NCBI GenBank assembly: GCA_947458265.1
Contig: CANGYF010000006.1
Span: forward strand, 124,001-188,000
Length of the DNA: 64,000 bases
From: Betaproteobacteria bacterium
GTDB taxonomy: Bacteria; Pseudomonadota; Gammaproteobacteria; Burkholderiales; CAIKXV01
Direction of reading: 5' to 3'
Positions 1-9,046 of the stretch are shown piece after piece (the first letter of the stretch is position 1; each line of letters starts with the position of its first letter). The notes below the pieces were generated by a model. That model was not told the DNA's origin and did not search any database. It saw nothing but the letters and a program-made list of their open reading frames with translations. Made by a program: the position numbers and the translations under genes.

Positions 1-242
1 CGAGCAAGACCGCGGTGGACATGGCCAATACGCTGTTCGCAGATCCCTTCACCCTGTGGGGGTTGAAGGCCGGCATGCGCATCGACAAAGGCGCGTCGTT
101 CTTCGTGCAGGCGCGTAACCTGGGCAACCGCAAATACGCGGCCACCACCGGCGTGATAGCCGATGCGCGCAGCCTCGACTCGGCGCAGTTCCTGCCCGGC
201 GACGGACGGTCCGTGTTCGCCGGCATCGACTGGAGGCTGTGA
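1..242 (+). CDS. TonB-dependent receptor, C-terminal fragment (gene begins before the window)
   Basis: Open in frame from the first bases (SKTAVDMANTLF...) to a stop at 242, so the track's Met at 15 is internal. The visible tail has the pattern of the last strands of an outer-membrane TonB-dependent receptor: FVQARNLGNRKYAATTG (the 'NL.NrkY' strand typical of siderophore and porphyrin receptors) and a terminal aromatic-containing strand FAGIDWRL. Such receptors take up ferric chelates or other scarce ligands across the outer membrane using TonB energy. The next gene starts 3 bp after the stop and encodes a PepSY membrane protein, a common partner of ferric-siderophore receptors, so the two are probably co-transcribed. 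The ligand cannot be inferred from this fragment. Confidence 0.85.
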   Translation, partial: SKTAVDMANTLFADPFTLWGLKAGMRIDKGASFFVQARNLGNRKYAATTGVIADARSLDSAQFLPGDGRSVFAGIDWRL

Positions 243-245
243 GCG

Positions 246-1820
246 ATGGCCCGCCTGTTGCAATGGCATCGATGGGCGGGCGTCCTCGCCCTGGCCGGGG
301 TGGTGCTCTGGGCCGTGTCCGGGACGCTGCATCCGATCATGGCGCGGATGCAACCGCGGCCGGTGGTGCCGCATGTGCCGGTACCGCCTGCACATGCAGA
401 GGCACCTGCGTTGCCGGCCGCCGGTGGCGAGCCACTGGCGGCCGTCCTCGCGCGGCAGGGCGGCGGAGCGATCTCCGACGCCCGGCTGGTGTCGATCGAC
501 GGCCGCGCGTTCTACCAGGTCACGCGCCCGGCAGGGGGGATACGCGAGTACTACGCGGCTGCGGACGGCGCGAAGCTTGACGACGGCGATCGTCGCCATG
601 CCGAATGGCTGGCGCGGCAGTACATCGGGGAGGCCAGCGCGCCCGTGGCCTCGGCCCGGCTGCAGACGCGGTTCGATGGCGAGTACGGCGACGTGAACCG
701 GCTGCTGCCGGCGTGGCGGATCGCGTTCGATCGTCCGGATGGCATGACCGTCTACGTGGACACCGGGACAGATCGCCTCGGCACGCTGGTCGACGACACG
801 AAGCGCTGGACCTCCGGCCTGTTCACCACGCTGCACCGCTGGGACTGGCTGGACGGGCTTTCGCCCGGGCTGCGCCTGGTGCTGCTGGCCGGAATGCTGC
901 TCGCAGCGATGGGCGCCACGCTGGGCGGCCTTTGGCTGTTCTTCGCGCGCCGGCACGCCGCGCGGGCGGGTGCCTTGCGCCGGGTGCACCGGATTTCCGG
1001 GGCAGCGCTGTCGCTGGTCGCGATCGCGTTCTTCGCCAGCGGGCTGTACCACCTGCTGCATCTCGGGCTGCGCGGCGATCCGGCTGCGCGTTTCGCCGCC
1101 GTGCCAGCGCAGATCGACCCCGCGCAGTTGCACATCGCCTTCGCCGATGCCGCGAGGCTCGCCGGGATCGAGCGACCTGCCCGGATCTCCCTGGCAGAGA
1201 TCGACGGACAGCCGTTCTATCGTGTGCAGCCGCCAAGGCCACCCCGTCCGCAATCCGCGCACGGCCAGGACCACGGACATGGGGGAAAGAAGGGTCCGGC
1301 GGGAACCGCAGGACATGCAGGTCATGAAGGGCATGCGGGACCTGCGGCACCGCCGCCACCGGTGCCAGCAGGCTATGTGTCTGCACGCGACGGCACGGTC
1401 CTCGCGGACGGAGAAGTCCGGCATGCAGCCTGGATCGCGTCCCGGGCCACCGCCCTGGCAGCGACCTCGTCCGGTGGCACCGTGACCCGTTTCGGCGGCG
1501 AGTACGGCTTCGTGTTCAAGCGACTGCCGGTGCAGCGCGTACTGCTCGAAGGACCGGGCGGGACCACCGCGTTCATCGACACCGTGGACGGTGCCGTGTC
1601 TGCGGTGATCGACGACGCCGACCGGCGCGAGGGATGGCTGTTCGCGAACGTGCACAAGCACGACTGGATGGTGCCGCTGGTCGGGCGCACAGCCCGTGAT
1701 GCGATCGCCGCATCGCTGGCGCTGGCGATCGGCGTGACCGCGACGATGGGTGGGGTGCTGTTCGTGCGGCGCCTCAGGGCGGGGCGGCGAGCGGCTGGCC
1801 GCGTACGTCCAGTGTACTGA
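246..1820 (+). CDS. PepSY-associated transmembrane protein with His-rich periplasmic loop
   Basis: A 524-residue inner-membrane protein of the PepSY/PiuB type. The ATG at 246 has GGAGG about 9 nt upstream, inside the end of the receptor gene. It has an N-terminal membrane helix (about residues 8-28), a large extracytoplasmic region, further helices near 210-235 and 250-275, a second extracytoplasmic region and a last helix near 485-507 followed by Arg residues. PepSY-like repeats appear twice: DARLVSIDGRAFYQV and, in the second half, ISLAEIDGQPFYRV. Relatives act with TonB receptors as ferric-siderophore reductases or metal-uptake accessories. An unusual feature is a run at about 338-368 rich in His and Gly (HGQDHGHGG, then repeated HAGH units), which could bind Cu, Zn or Ni. 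The exact role is not established. Confidence 0.8.
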   Translation: MARLLQWHRWAGVLALAGVVLWAVSGTLHPIMARMQPRPVVPHVPVPPAHAEAPALPAAGGEPLAAVLARQGGGAISDARLVSIDGRAFYQVTRPAGGIREYYAAADGAKLDDGDRRHAEWLARQYIGEASAPVASARLQTRFDGEYGDVNRLLPAWRIAFDRPDGMTVYVDTGTDRLGTLVDDTKRWTSGLFTTLHRWDWLDGLSPGLRLVLLAGMLLAAMGATLGGLWLFFARRHAARAGALRRVHRISGAALSLVAIAFFASGLYHLLHLGLRGDPAARFAAVPAQIDPAQLHIAFADAARLAGIERPARISLAEIDGQPFYRVQPPRPPRPQSAHGQDHGHGGKKGPAGTAGHAGHEGHAGPAAPPPPVPAGYVSARDGTVLADGEVRHAAWIASRATALAATSSGGTVTRFGGEYGFVFKRLPVQRVLLEGPGGTTAFIDTVDGAVSAVIDDADRREGWLFANVHKHDWMVPLVGRTARDAIAASLALAIGVTATMGGVLFVRRLRAGRRAAGRVRPVY

Positions 1821-1842
1821 GCAGCCTTCCCTCGCTTCTCGC

Positions 1843-2808
1843 TCAGTTGTCGACCACCACCCCGGTCGCCTTCACCAGCCGCGCATACTTCGCCAGCTCG
1901 CTGCGCAGGAAGGCATCGAACTCCTCCGGCGTGCCGCCGCCGATGTCGGTGCCGACCGCCACCAGCTTCTCGCGGATCGCCGGCTCCTTCATCACCCGGT
2001 TGCCGTCGGCATTGATCTGGTTGACCAGCGCGCGCGGCGTGCTGCCCGGTGCCATCAGGCCGTACCAGTTGGTCATCTCGAAGCCCTTCAGCCCGAGTTC
2101 CTCCAGCGTAGGTACCTCGGGCAGCTGGCTCGCGCGCCGGGGCGTGGTCACCGCCAGCGCGCGCAGCTTGCCGCTGCGGATGTGTTCCAGCACCGGCGGC
2201 ATGGTGTCGAAGTTGAGCGACACATGGCCGCCGATCAGGTCCTGGATCGCCTGGCCGCTGCCCTTGAACGGCACGTGGATCATCTTCGTGCCGGTGAGGT
2301 TCATGAACATCTCGCCGGCGAGGTGCTGCGTGCTGCCGGTGCCCGAGGACGCGAAGGTGAGCGCGCCCGGCTTCGAGCGCGCGAGGGCGATCAGCTCCTT
2401 CACCGACTTGGCCGGCAGCGACGGATGCAGCACCAGCACGTTCGGCACATAGCCGACGTACAGCACCATCGACAGGTCCTTCAGCGTGTCGTAGGGCATG
2501 CGCCTGAACACGTTCGGTGCGATCGCGTTCGAGTTCACATGGCCCATCAGCAGGGTGTAACCATCACCAGGCGCCTTGGCCACGAAGTCGGCGCCGATGG
2601 TGCCAGCCGCCCCGGCGCGGTTCTCGACCAGCACCTGCTGGCCCCAGACCTCGCCCAGTCGCTGCCCGAGCACCCGGGCGACGAAATCAGTGCCGCCACC
2701 CGGCGCGAAACCGACGATGATGCGTACCGGCTTGGCGGGGAAGGACTGCGCGATGGCCATCGGGGCGGCGCAGGACAGCGCCAGGGCGGGCAGCAGGGTA
2801 CGGAACAC
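1843..2808 (-). CDS. Bug/TctC-family tripartite tricarboxylate transporter receptor (Bug1)
   Basis: A periplasmic solute-binding protein of 321 residues when started at the GTG at 2808, which is preceded by GGAGGAGAA at good spacing; the track start at 2910 adds 34 unlikely residues. Signal peptide FRTLLPALALSCAAPMAIAQ, then the family hallmarks PVRIIVGFAPGGGTDFVAR, a VENRAGAAGTIG segment and GDGYTLLMG. Bug proteins capture carboxylates, amides and related small molecules, by known family behaviour, and hand them to TctA/TctB permeases, which are not encoded here. It lies downstream of xerD on the same strand (126-bp gap) and converges with the PepSY gene, 22 bp from its stop. The ligand is unknown. 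Confidence 0.9.
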   Translation of the reverse strand: MFRTLLPALALSCAAPMAIAQSFPAKPVRIIVGFAPGGGTDFVARVLGQRLGEVWGQQVLVENRAGAAGTIGADFVAKAPGDGYTLLMGHVNSNAIAPNVFRRMPYDTLKDLSMVLYVGYVPNVLVLHPSLPAKSVKELIALARSKPGALTFASSGTGSTQHLAGEMFMNLTGTKMIHVPFKGSGQAIQDLIGGHVSLNFDTMPPVLEHIRSGKLRALAVTTPRRASQLPEVPTLEELGLKGFEMTNWYGLMAPGSTPRALVNQINADGNRVMKEPAIREKLVAVGTDIGGGTPEEFDAFLRSELAKYARLVKATGVVVDN

Positions 2809-2934
2809 GGGTTCTCCTCCTGACGCGTCGGGCGCGTCGTCTCCACGGACTGGCAAAGCCGGTCTGCGCCGGATGCGCACATCATCGCCGATCGCGGTGG
2901 CCATCGGCAACCTCCGCGCGCTGCCCGTACCGGA

Positions 2935-3954
2935 TCAGCCGCGCGGATGGTGCCTGCGGTGCACGTCCTTCAGCCGCTCCCGTGCGACATGGGTATAGAT
3001 CTGCGTGGTCGAGATGTCGGCGTGGCCGAGCAGCAACTGCACCACGCGCAGGTCGGCGCCATGGTTCACCAGGTGGGTGGCGAAGGCATGGCGAAGCACG
3101 TGCGGCGAGATCGGCTGCACGATGCCCGCGCTGCGTCCGTGCAGCTTGATGCGGTACCAGAACGCCTGCCGGGTCATCGACTCGCCACGGCTGGTGACGA
3201 AAAGCGCGGTGCTGTGGCGTGCGCCAAGGATCTCGCCCCGTCCCTGCGCCAGATAGCGTGCCAGCCAGGCCAGCGACTCTTCGCCCAGCGGCACCAGCCG
3301 CTCCTTCGAGCCCTTGCCGACCACCCGCACCACGCCCATCTCGCGGCTGACCTGCGGCAGGGTGAGCGAGACCAGTTCGGTGACGCGCAGCCCGGTCGCG
3401 TACAGCACCTCGAGCATCGCCCGATCGCGCAGGCCGACCGGGTCGCCGATGTCGGGTGCCTCCAGCAAGGCCTCGACCTGCGCCTCGGACAGGCTGTGCG
3501 GCAGGGCGCGCACATGCCGAGGCGCATCGATCTCCAGTGTCGGATCGACCGGGATGCGACCACGCGCCAGCATGAACCGGTAGAAGCGCTTCATCGCCGA
3601 CAGCAGCCGGCCGCTGCTCGACGCACGCGCGCCGATGCGCACCCGGTGCGCCAGGTAGTCGAGCAGTTCGACCCGGCCGGCTGCGAGCAACCCGGTCTCG
3701 CGCGGTGGCTGCGCGAGCCAGTCGGCGAACTGCGCGAGGTCGCGCCGGTAGCTGTCGATCGAATTGCGTGCCAGTCCGTCCTCCAGCCAGATGGCATCGC
3801 AGAATTCGTCCAGTTCGGCGCCCCCGGGTGCGGCGCTGGCGGCGGCGCTCCTTGCCACCGCCCTCGCGCCCGGCAAGCGCAGGCCGCCGGTTCGTGAGCC
3901 TGCTGCAGAACGCGCCGCCGCCTTCACGCCCGGGCCACGGACCGCCTGCGCCAT
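2935..3954 (-). CDS. xerD: Site-specific tyrosine recombinase XerD
   Basis: A 339-residue tyrosine recombinase. XerD with XerC resolves chromosome dimers at dif at the division septum. The core matches XerD: SAM-like N-terminal domain (about 47-130: [21 protein letters not shown]) and catalytic domain with Arg in TGLRVTEL, Lys in GKGSKER, HVLRHAF, the second His in [11 protein letters not shown] and nucleophile Tyr in IYTHV. XerD is usually just under 300 residues; here about 45 Ala/Arg-rich residues precede the first domain, so a later start is possible, although I saw no better-placed ATG. The ATG lies one base after the TRAP permease stop, so the genes are probably co-transcribed, which is an odd setting for a housekeeping recombinase. 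No integrative-element features flank it. Confidence 0.93.
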   Translation of the reverse strand: MAQAVRGPGVKAAARSAAGSRTGGLRLPGARAVARSAAASAAPGGAELDEFCDAIWLEDGLARNSIDSYRRDLAQFADWLAQPPRETGLLAAGRVELLDYLAHRVRIGARASSSGRLLSAMKRFYRFMLARGRIPVDPTLEIDAPRHVRALPHSLSEAQVEALLEAPDIGDPVGLRDRAMLEVLYATGLRVTELVSLTLPQVSREMGVVRVVGKGSKERLVPLGEESLAWLARYLAQGRGEILGARHSTALFVTSRGESMTRQAFWYRIKLHGRSAGIVQPISPHVLRHAFATHLVNHGADLRVVQLLLGHADISTTQIYTHVARERLKDVHRRHHPRG

Positions 3955-3955
3955 G

Positions 3956-6097
3956 TCAGGCCGGACGCGTCCCCGGCGCCGGATCGTCAGGACCGCGGCG
4001 GATGAACTGGATCGCCACCGCCGCGACGATACATGCGACGCCCAGCACGTCGGTGGTCGTCGACATGAACATCATCAGCACGCCGCCGCCGATCAGCAGC
4101 CAGCGCTCGAGCGGTTCGGTCCTGCGGCGCAGCCAGCCCTGGACGCCTGCTGCCAGCGCGCAGATGCCGATCAGTGCCGTGGCACAGACCCAGGCCACGT
4201 CCAGCCAGTCACCGCCAGCGGGCACGCGCAGCAGCAGGCCGACGCCCGCCGGGTCGAGCACGAACATGAACGGCACCACGAACGCGGGCATCACGTACTT
4301 CCAGGACTGGAGGGTCGTACGGTAGGCATCCCCGCCGGTGATCGCCGCAGCTGCGAACGGCGACAGGGCGGTCGGCGGCGACACCTCCGACAGCACCGCA
4401 TAGTAGAAGATGAACATGTGTGCCGCATAGTCGGGCACGCCCAGCTTGGTCAGGGCCGGCGCCGCGACGACCGCGCAGATGATGTAGGACGCGGTCACCG
4501 GCACTGCGAGACCGACGATCCAGACGATCAGCGCGGTGAAAATGGTGGTGAACAGCAGCCGGGTGTTGGCGAACACCGCCTCCCCCGGCGACAGCCCGAC
4601 CGCCTGGAACGCAGCGACGACGCCGCCGGCGAACACCTCGGCGTAGCCGATGACGATCGAGCTGAACTTCAGGCCCAGCCCGGTGAGCGTGACGATGCCG
4701 ACGATGATGCCGGCCGCAGCACAGGTGACACCGACATTGAGCATGCCGGCCGTGCCCTCGCGCAGCGCCAGCGCCAGCTGGGAATCGCGCAGGTTCGCCC
4801 ACAGCGCGGTCGGCCGCAGGCCGGACGGGGAGAACATCGCATAGGGCAGCAGCGCGCAGTCGCGGTGCAGGAAACTCACCGCGAAGGCGGTGACGATCGC
4901 CCAGAACACCGAGGCGGTCGGCGAGTAGCCCCACATCATGTAGAGGACGATCGCCACCAGCGACAGGAAGTGGAACCAGTAGGTCCTCAGCAGGTGCCAT
5001 ACCGACAGTGGATTCTCGACCACCGCGTTCGTGCCGCCATATTTGCGCGCATCGAACTCGACCATCAGAAACAGGCTGAGGTAGTAGAGGATGGTCGGGA
5101 TGATCGCCATCTGGATCACGTCCAGATACGAGATGCGCAGGAACTCGGCGATGATGAAGGCCGCCGCGCCGAGCACCGGCGGCGAGATGATCGCGCCCAG
5201 CCCGCCCGCGGCCAGCAACCCGCCGGCCGGGTTCGGCGGATAGCCGGCCTTCTTCAGCATCGGATAGGCGACCGAGCCGATGGTCACCGTGGTCGCCACG
5301 CCCGAGCCCGACGGCCCGCCGAGCAGGAACGAGGACAGCACGACGGTACGCCCGGCATTGGTCGGCTTCGAACCCATCGCGGCGAACGAGAAGTCGAGGA
5401 AGAACTTGCCCGCGCCGGAAAACTGCAGGAAGGCGCCGTAGATGCAGAACAGGATGATCAGCGAGGACGACACATCCACTGCCGTGCCGTAGACGCCATC
5501 GACGGTCATGTACAGCGTCGCCGCCAGCCGCGACAGGTCGTAGCCGCGGTGTGTCCAGGGCTGCGGTAGCCACGGCCCGACGAACGCATAGACCAGGAAC
5601 ACGCTGATCACGAACACCATCACCCAGCCGGTGGTGCGGCGGGTGGCCTCGAGCAGCAGGAGGACCAGCACCCATCCCATCACCACGTCCATCGTGGTCG
5701 GGGCGATGTTGCGATAGGCGAAATCCCAGCCCTCGACCAGCACGTAGACCAGCGTGGACAGCCCGGCCAGCGCGAACAGCCAGTCCCACCACATCATCCG
5801 GTTGCGGTAGCGGCGCGCGACCGGATACAGCAGGAAGGCCAGGAACAGCACCAGCGCCACGTGCGCGGTACGGAAGAACTGCGCCGGGATGACCTCGATC
5901 GCGCCGTAAAGGTGGAACAGGGAGACGCCGATCGCCACCAGCGTGAGGAAGCCGCCGAGCCAGCCACCGAAGCGGTGGGTCGCACCCTCCTCGGCCTCGA
6001 TCAGTTCGGTGACCTTCTTCTCGGTGTCCTCGCTCAGGACCAGCGGATCGCCGGCGCGCGCGGGCAACTGCGCGCCCGGCGCGCGATCGGCTTGCAT
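3956..6097 (-). CDS. TRAP transporter fused permease (DctQ-DctM type), TAXI class
   Basis: A 713-residue polytopic inner-membrane protein joining the small (DctQ-like) and large (DctM-like) TRAP permease subunits, the form typical of TAXI-type TRAP systems. After a charged cytoplasmic N-terminus (EDTEKKVTELIEAEEGATH) come many hydrophobic segments. DctM-like motifs include GGPSGSGVATTVTIG, LLAAGGLGAIISPPVLGAAAF and SEVSPPTALSPFAAAAI. TRAP transporters import organic acids using the Na+ gradient. The ATG at 6097 has GAGGAAA upstream. The gene follows its TAXI receptor by 21 bp and is followed at one base by xerD, so receptor and permease form one transport unit. The substrate is unknown; TAXI systems often carry glutamate or dicarboxylate-like solutes. 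Confidence 0.93.
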   Translation of the reverse strand: MQADRAPGAQLPARAGDPLVLSEDTEKKVTELIEAEEGATHRFGGWLGGFLTLVAIGVSLFHLYGAIEVIPAQFFRTAHVALVLFLAFLLYPVARRYRNRMMWWDWLFALAGLSTLVYVLVEGWDFAYRNIAPTTMDVVMGWVLVLLLLEATRRTTGWVMVFVISVFLVYAFVGPWLPQPWTHRGYDLSRLAATLYMTVDGVYGTAVDVSSSLIILFCIYGAFLQFSGAGKFFLDFSFAAMGSKPTNAGRTVVLSSFLLGGPSGSGVATTVTIGSVAYPMLKKAGYPPNPAGGLLAAGGLGAIISPPVLGAAAFIIAEFLRISYLDVIQMAIIPTILYYLSLFLMVEFDARKYGGTNAVVENPLSVWHLLRTYWFHFLSLVAIVLYMMWGYSPTASVFWAIVTAFAVSFLHRDCALLPYAMFSPSGLRPTALWANLRDSQLALALREGTAGMLNVGVTCAAAGIIVGIVTLTGLGLKFSSIVIGYAEVFAGGVVAAFQAVGLSPGEAVFANTRLLFTTIFTALIVWIVGLAVPVTASYIICAVVAAPALTKLGVPDYAAHMFIFYYAVLSEVSPPTALSPFAAAAITGGDAYRTTLQSWKYVMPAFVVPFMFVLDPAGVGLLLRVPAGGDWLDVAWVCATALIGICALAAGVQGWLRRRTEPLERWLLIGGGVLMMFMSTTTDVLGVACIVAAVAIQFIRRGPDDPAPGTRPA

Positions 6098-6118
6098 GCG
6101 TATTTCCTCAGCCGTCGG

Positions 6119-7078
6119 CTACTTGACCGTGACGCCCTGCTCGGCCCAGAACTTGATGGCGCCCGGGTGGAACGGGATCACGGCGGCGCCGTTGAGCTGC
6201 CACTTGGTATCGATGTTGCGCCCCTCGGGATGCACGGCCGCGAGGTCCGCGCGATGCTGGTAGGCCGCGCGGGTGATGTTGTAGGCCATCTCGACCGGCA
6301 TGTCGTCGCGCACGGCGAGGATGTTCCAGACGGCTACGGCCTGCGTCGGCGCGTCCTGGCCCGGATACGACTTGGCCGGGATGGTGATCGGCACGTAGAT
6401 CGGACCGGTGACCTTGACCATGCCGGCCAGCGCTTCCTTCTGGTAGTCGATCAGCTTGATCTTGATGCCGGGCGTCGCCGCAAGGTCGGAGATCGCCGGC
6501 GTCGGAACGCCGCCGACGAACCAGTAAGCATCGAGCTGACGATCCCGGATCGCGCGCGTCGATTCCGCGGGCGACAGCCGTGCGCGCTTCACGTCCTTTT
6601 CAGGGTCGATGCCCACGGCCTGCATTGCACGCACGGCCATGATCTCGGTCGCGCTGTTCGCGGCGCCGGTGGACACACGCTTGCCGCGCAGGTCGGCGAT
6701 GGAATTGATGCCGGAACCTTCGATGGTCACCAGGTGCATCGTGTTCGGGTAGATGACCATCAGCGCGCGGATGCCCATCTTGTTGCCGGAGAACTTGTCC
6801 AGCCCGTTCACGGCATCCCAGGCGGCGTCGGTCTGGCTGAACGCCAGGTCGGCCTGCCCCTTGCCGATGCGGAACATGTTCTCGGCCGATCCGGCGGTGG
6901 CCTCGACGTTGGCATTGATCCCGGCATGCTTGGTCAGGACCTGGGCAAGCCCGCCGCCGAGCGGGAAGTAGACGCCACCGGTGGTGCCGGTGACGATCGA
7001 GAAAGCCTTCGGCTGTGCGAAGGCGGATGCAGACAGCGCGACGATGAGCGCCGCGCCGATGGTGAGCAGTCGTTTCAT
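6119..7078 (-). CDS. TAXI family TRAP transporter solute-binding protein
   Basis: A 319-residue periplasmic receptor for the adjacent fused TRAP permease. The ATG at 7078 (MKRLLTIGAALIVALSASAFAQ) gives a clean signal peptide and has GAGGA upstream; the track start at 7228 adds about 50 residues without signal character. The TAXI signature region is present: IVTGTTGGVYFPLGGGLAQVL near the mature N-terminus, then EATAGSAENMFRI and ADLAFSQTDAAWDA, where the GTTGG..YxP pattern is diagnostic for the TRAP-associated extracytoplasmic immunogenic family. It is first in the receptor-permease-xerD run. No operator was recognised in the 187 bp upstream. Confidence 0.93.
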   Translation of the reverse strand: MKRLLTIGAALIVALSASAFAQPKAFSIVTGTTGGVYFPLGGGLAQVLTKHAGINANVEATAGSAENMFRIGKGQADLAFSQTDAAWDAVNGLDKFSGNKMGIRALMVIYPNTMHLVTIEGSGINSIADLRGKRVSTGAANSATEIMAVRAMQAVGIDPEKDVKRARLSPAESTRAIRDRQLDAYWFVGGVPTPAISDLAATPGIKIKLIDYQKEALAGMVKVTGPIYVPITIPAKSYPGQDAPTQAVAVWNILAVRDDMPVEMAYNITRAAYQHRADLAAVHPEGRNIDTKWQLNGAAVIPFHPGAIKFWAEQGVTVK

Positions 7079-7265
7079 GAGGCGTCCTCTGAAGTGACGG
7101 CCGCATCCCCGGCGGAATCCAGGGCGGCCTGGACATCGCGGACTCTCGTGGCCCGCTCTTCCTGATCCCTGGCAGCAGTATAGAGGCCTCGGCGGCGCGT
7201 CGGGCGCGCTTTCGATGCTGCACAGCAACCAGCGTGCCTCGAGGCCAGCCGGCGGCCGGGAAACG

Positions 7266-7700
7266 TCACTTGCGGAACAGGTACCCGATGTCCTTGAACG
7301 CCTTGAACTCCAGTGCGTTGCCCGACGGATCGAGGAAGAACATCGAGTGCTGCTCGCCGATCTCGCCGACGAAACGCACCTGCGGCTCGATGATGAACTT
7401 CACGCCGGCGGCGACCAGCCGGTCGCGCAGCGCCTCCCAGTCGGTGAGCGGCAGCACCGCGCCGAAGTGGCGGATCGGCACGTCGTCGCCGTCGACGGGC
7501 GAGGTGTCGCTGACCGCGCACAGGTGGGGCGCCTGGTAGGCCACGATCTGGTGCCCGTAGAAGTTGAAGTCGCACCACTCGTCGGACGAACGGCCTTCGC
7601 TGCAGCCGATCAGTCCGCCGTAGAACGAACGGGCCTGCGCCAGGTCGCGCACGGGAAAGGCGAGGTGGAACAGCGGCTGGAACGAGGGGGTTGCACTCAT
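7266..7700 (-). CDS. VOC (glyoxalase/bleomycin-resistance) superfamily protein
   Basis: A 144-residue protein with a vicinal-oxygen-chelate fold: [22 protein letters not shown] at the N-terminus (first beta-alpha motif with metal-ligand His), [13 protein letters not shown], then [18 protein letters not shown] (second module with His) and [16 protein letters not shown], the C-terminal strand with metal-ligand Glu. The ATG at 7700 has GGAG upstream. The track's 180-residue version starts at a TTG and adds a hydrophobic leader; I prefer the short form, but a membrane-anchored variant cannot be excluded. It is divergent from the CoA-transferase gene. VOC enzymes include dioxygenases, isomerases and glyoxalases; which reaction applies is not readable. 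Confidence 0.85.
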   Translation of the reverse strand: MSATPSFQPLFHLAFPVRDLAQARSFYGGLIGCSEGRSSDEWCDFNFYGHQIVAYQAPHLCAVSDTSPVDGDDVPIRHFGAVLPLTDWEALRDRLVAAGVKFIIEPQVRFVGEIGEQHSMFFLDPSGNALEFKAFKDIGYLFRK

Positions 7701-7745
7701 GGCAGTCTCCGGTCGATGATGGAAGATGAATACCACAGCGGCCGC

Positions 7746-7781
7746 GGCCACCGTCAAGGCAACCGTCACGGCAACCGTCAC
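7746..7781. repeat. Three head-to-tail 12-bp repeats between divergent genes
   Basis: GGCCACCGTCAA is followed by two exact copies of GGCAACCGTCAC. The array lies 46 bp upstream of the VOC start and 27 bp upstream of the CoA-transferase ATG, in the shared control region. It could be a set of binding sites for a regulator, a replication-slippage product, or part of an alternative hydrophobic VOC leader ([11 protein letters not shown]). Function is unknown. Confidence 0.6.
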
Positions 7782-7807
7782 GAGGGAATCGAAATGAGGC
7801 AACCGCA

Positions 7808-8992
7808 ATGAGCCATGCCCTGCCGTTGGCCGATGTGCGCGTGGTGGAGTTCGTGCACATGGTCATGGGCCCCACCTGCGGCCTGGTGCTGGGCGACATG
7901 GGCGCCGAGGTGATCAAGATCGAGCCGCTCGACGGCGACCATACGCGCAAGCTGACCGCCTCCGGCGCCGGCTTCTTCCCGGCCTACAACCGGAACAAGA
8001 AGAGCCTGGCGGTGGACCTGAAGTCGCCGCGTGGCAAGGCCATCGTGCAGCGGCTGGTCGCGAAGTCCGACGTGCTCACCGAGAACTTCCGGCCGGGCGC
8101 GATGCAGGCCCTCGGCTTCGGCTACGAGGCCCTGTCCAGGGAGAACCCGGGCCTGGTCTACTGCTCGCACAAGGGCTTCCTGAGTGGCCCGTACGCGCAC
8201 CGCACGGCGCTCGACGAGATGGCACAGATGATGGGCGGCCTGGCCTACATGACCGGACCGAAGGGCCGTCCGCTGCGTGCGGGCGCCTCGGTCAACGACG
8301 TGATGGGCGGCGTGTTCGGCGCGGTCGCGGTGATGGGCGCGCTGTTCCAGCGCAAGGCGACCGGTCGCGGCCAGTACGTCGAGAGCGCGCTCTACGAGAA
8401 CAACGTGTTCCTCATGGCGCAGCACATGATGGAATCGCTCGCCACCGGCCGGCCGGCGGTACCGATGCCGGAGCGCATCCGCGCCTGGGCCGTGTACGAC
8501 ACCTTCACCACCGTCGAAGGCGAGCAGGTGTTCGTCGGCGTGGTCACTGACACGCAGTGGAAGGTGTTCTGCGATGCGTTCGAACTGCCGCAGTTCCTCG
8601 ACGACCCCTCGCTCGCGACCAACCCGCAGCGCGTCGAACAGCGCGCCAGGACCATCCCGGTGATCACCGAACTGTTCTCGCGCATGAGCAAGGCTGACCT
8701 GATGGCGCGCTTCGAGGCGCTCGGCCTGCCGTTCGCGCCGATCGCCCGCCCGGAGGACCTGTTCGACGATCCACACCTGAATGCCTCCGGCGGGCTGGCG
8801 CCGATCACGCTGCCCGACGGCACCGCGACGAAGGTGCCGATCCTGCCGATCGAGATGGATGGACACCGGCTGGGCGTGCGCCTGGACCTGCCGAAGGTGG
8901 GCGAGCACACCCGGGAGATCCTCGCGGCCATCGGCTGCAGCGATGGCGAGATCGATGAACTGGCCGCGGCAAAGGTCGTGCGCACCGGCTGA
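7808..8992 (+). CDS. Class III CoA-transferase (CaiB/BaiF family)
   Basis: A 394-residue enzyme of the formyl-CoA transferase/CaiB type, which moves CoA between carboxylic acids through a mixed-anhydride and thioester on a catalytic Asp. Family features: [32 protein letters not shown] at the start, [41 protein letters not shown], the active-site Asp in [12 protein letters not shown] and C-terminal [17 protein letters not shown]. The ATG at 7808 follows GAGG by about 8 nt. It is divergent from the VOC gene and alone on its strand, ending convergent with the GGDEF-EAL gene. Such enzymes activate catabolic acids; donor and acceptor are unknown here. Racemase-type relatives share the fold. Confidence 0.92.
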   Translation: MSHALPLADVRVVEFVHMVMGPTCGLVLGDMGAEVIKIEPLDGDHTRKLTASGAGFFPAYNRNKKSLAVDLKSPRGKAIVQRLVAKSDVLTENFRPGAMQALGFGYEALSRENPGLVYCSHKGFLSGPYAHRTALDEMAQMMGGLAYMTGPKGRPLRAGASVNDVMGGVFGAVAVMGALFQRKATGRGQYVESALYENNVFLMAQHMMESLATGRPAVPMPERIRAWAVYDTFTTVEGEQVFVGVVTDTQWKVFCDAFELPQFLDDPSLATNPQRVEQRARTIPVITELFSRMSKADLMARFEALGLPFAPIARPEDLFDDPHLNASGGLAPITLPDGTATKVPILPIEMDGHRLGVRLDLPKVGEHTREILAAIGCSDGEIDELAAAKVVRTG

Positions 8993-9046
8993 TCCACGCA
9001 CCGGGACTGCCGTCCGCATCCTGCACGGGCGGGCGGCGTAGGCTCG

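Noticed and set aside
2935-3954. Tyrosine recombinase as evidence of a mobile element or integron
   Set aside because: The sequence fits chromosomal XerD, and there is no att site, tRNA target, excisionase or phage gene nearby.
3764-5569. 601-residue plus-strand ORF, rich in Arg, Asp, Gln and His
   Set aside because: It is the antisense shadow of the TRAP permease and xerD; composition is that of a reverse-complement GC-rich frame, with no domain and no SD.
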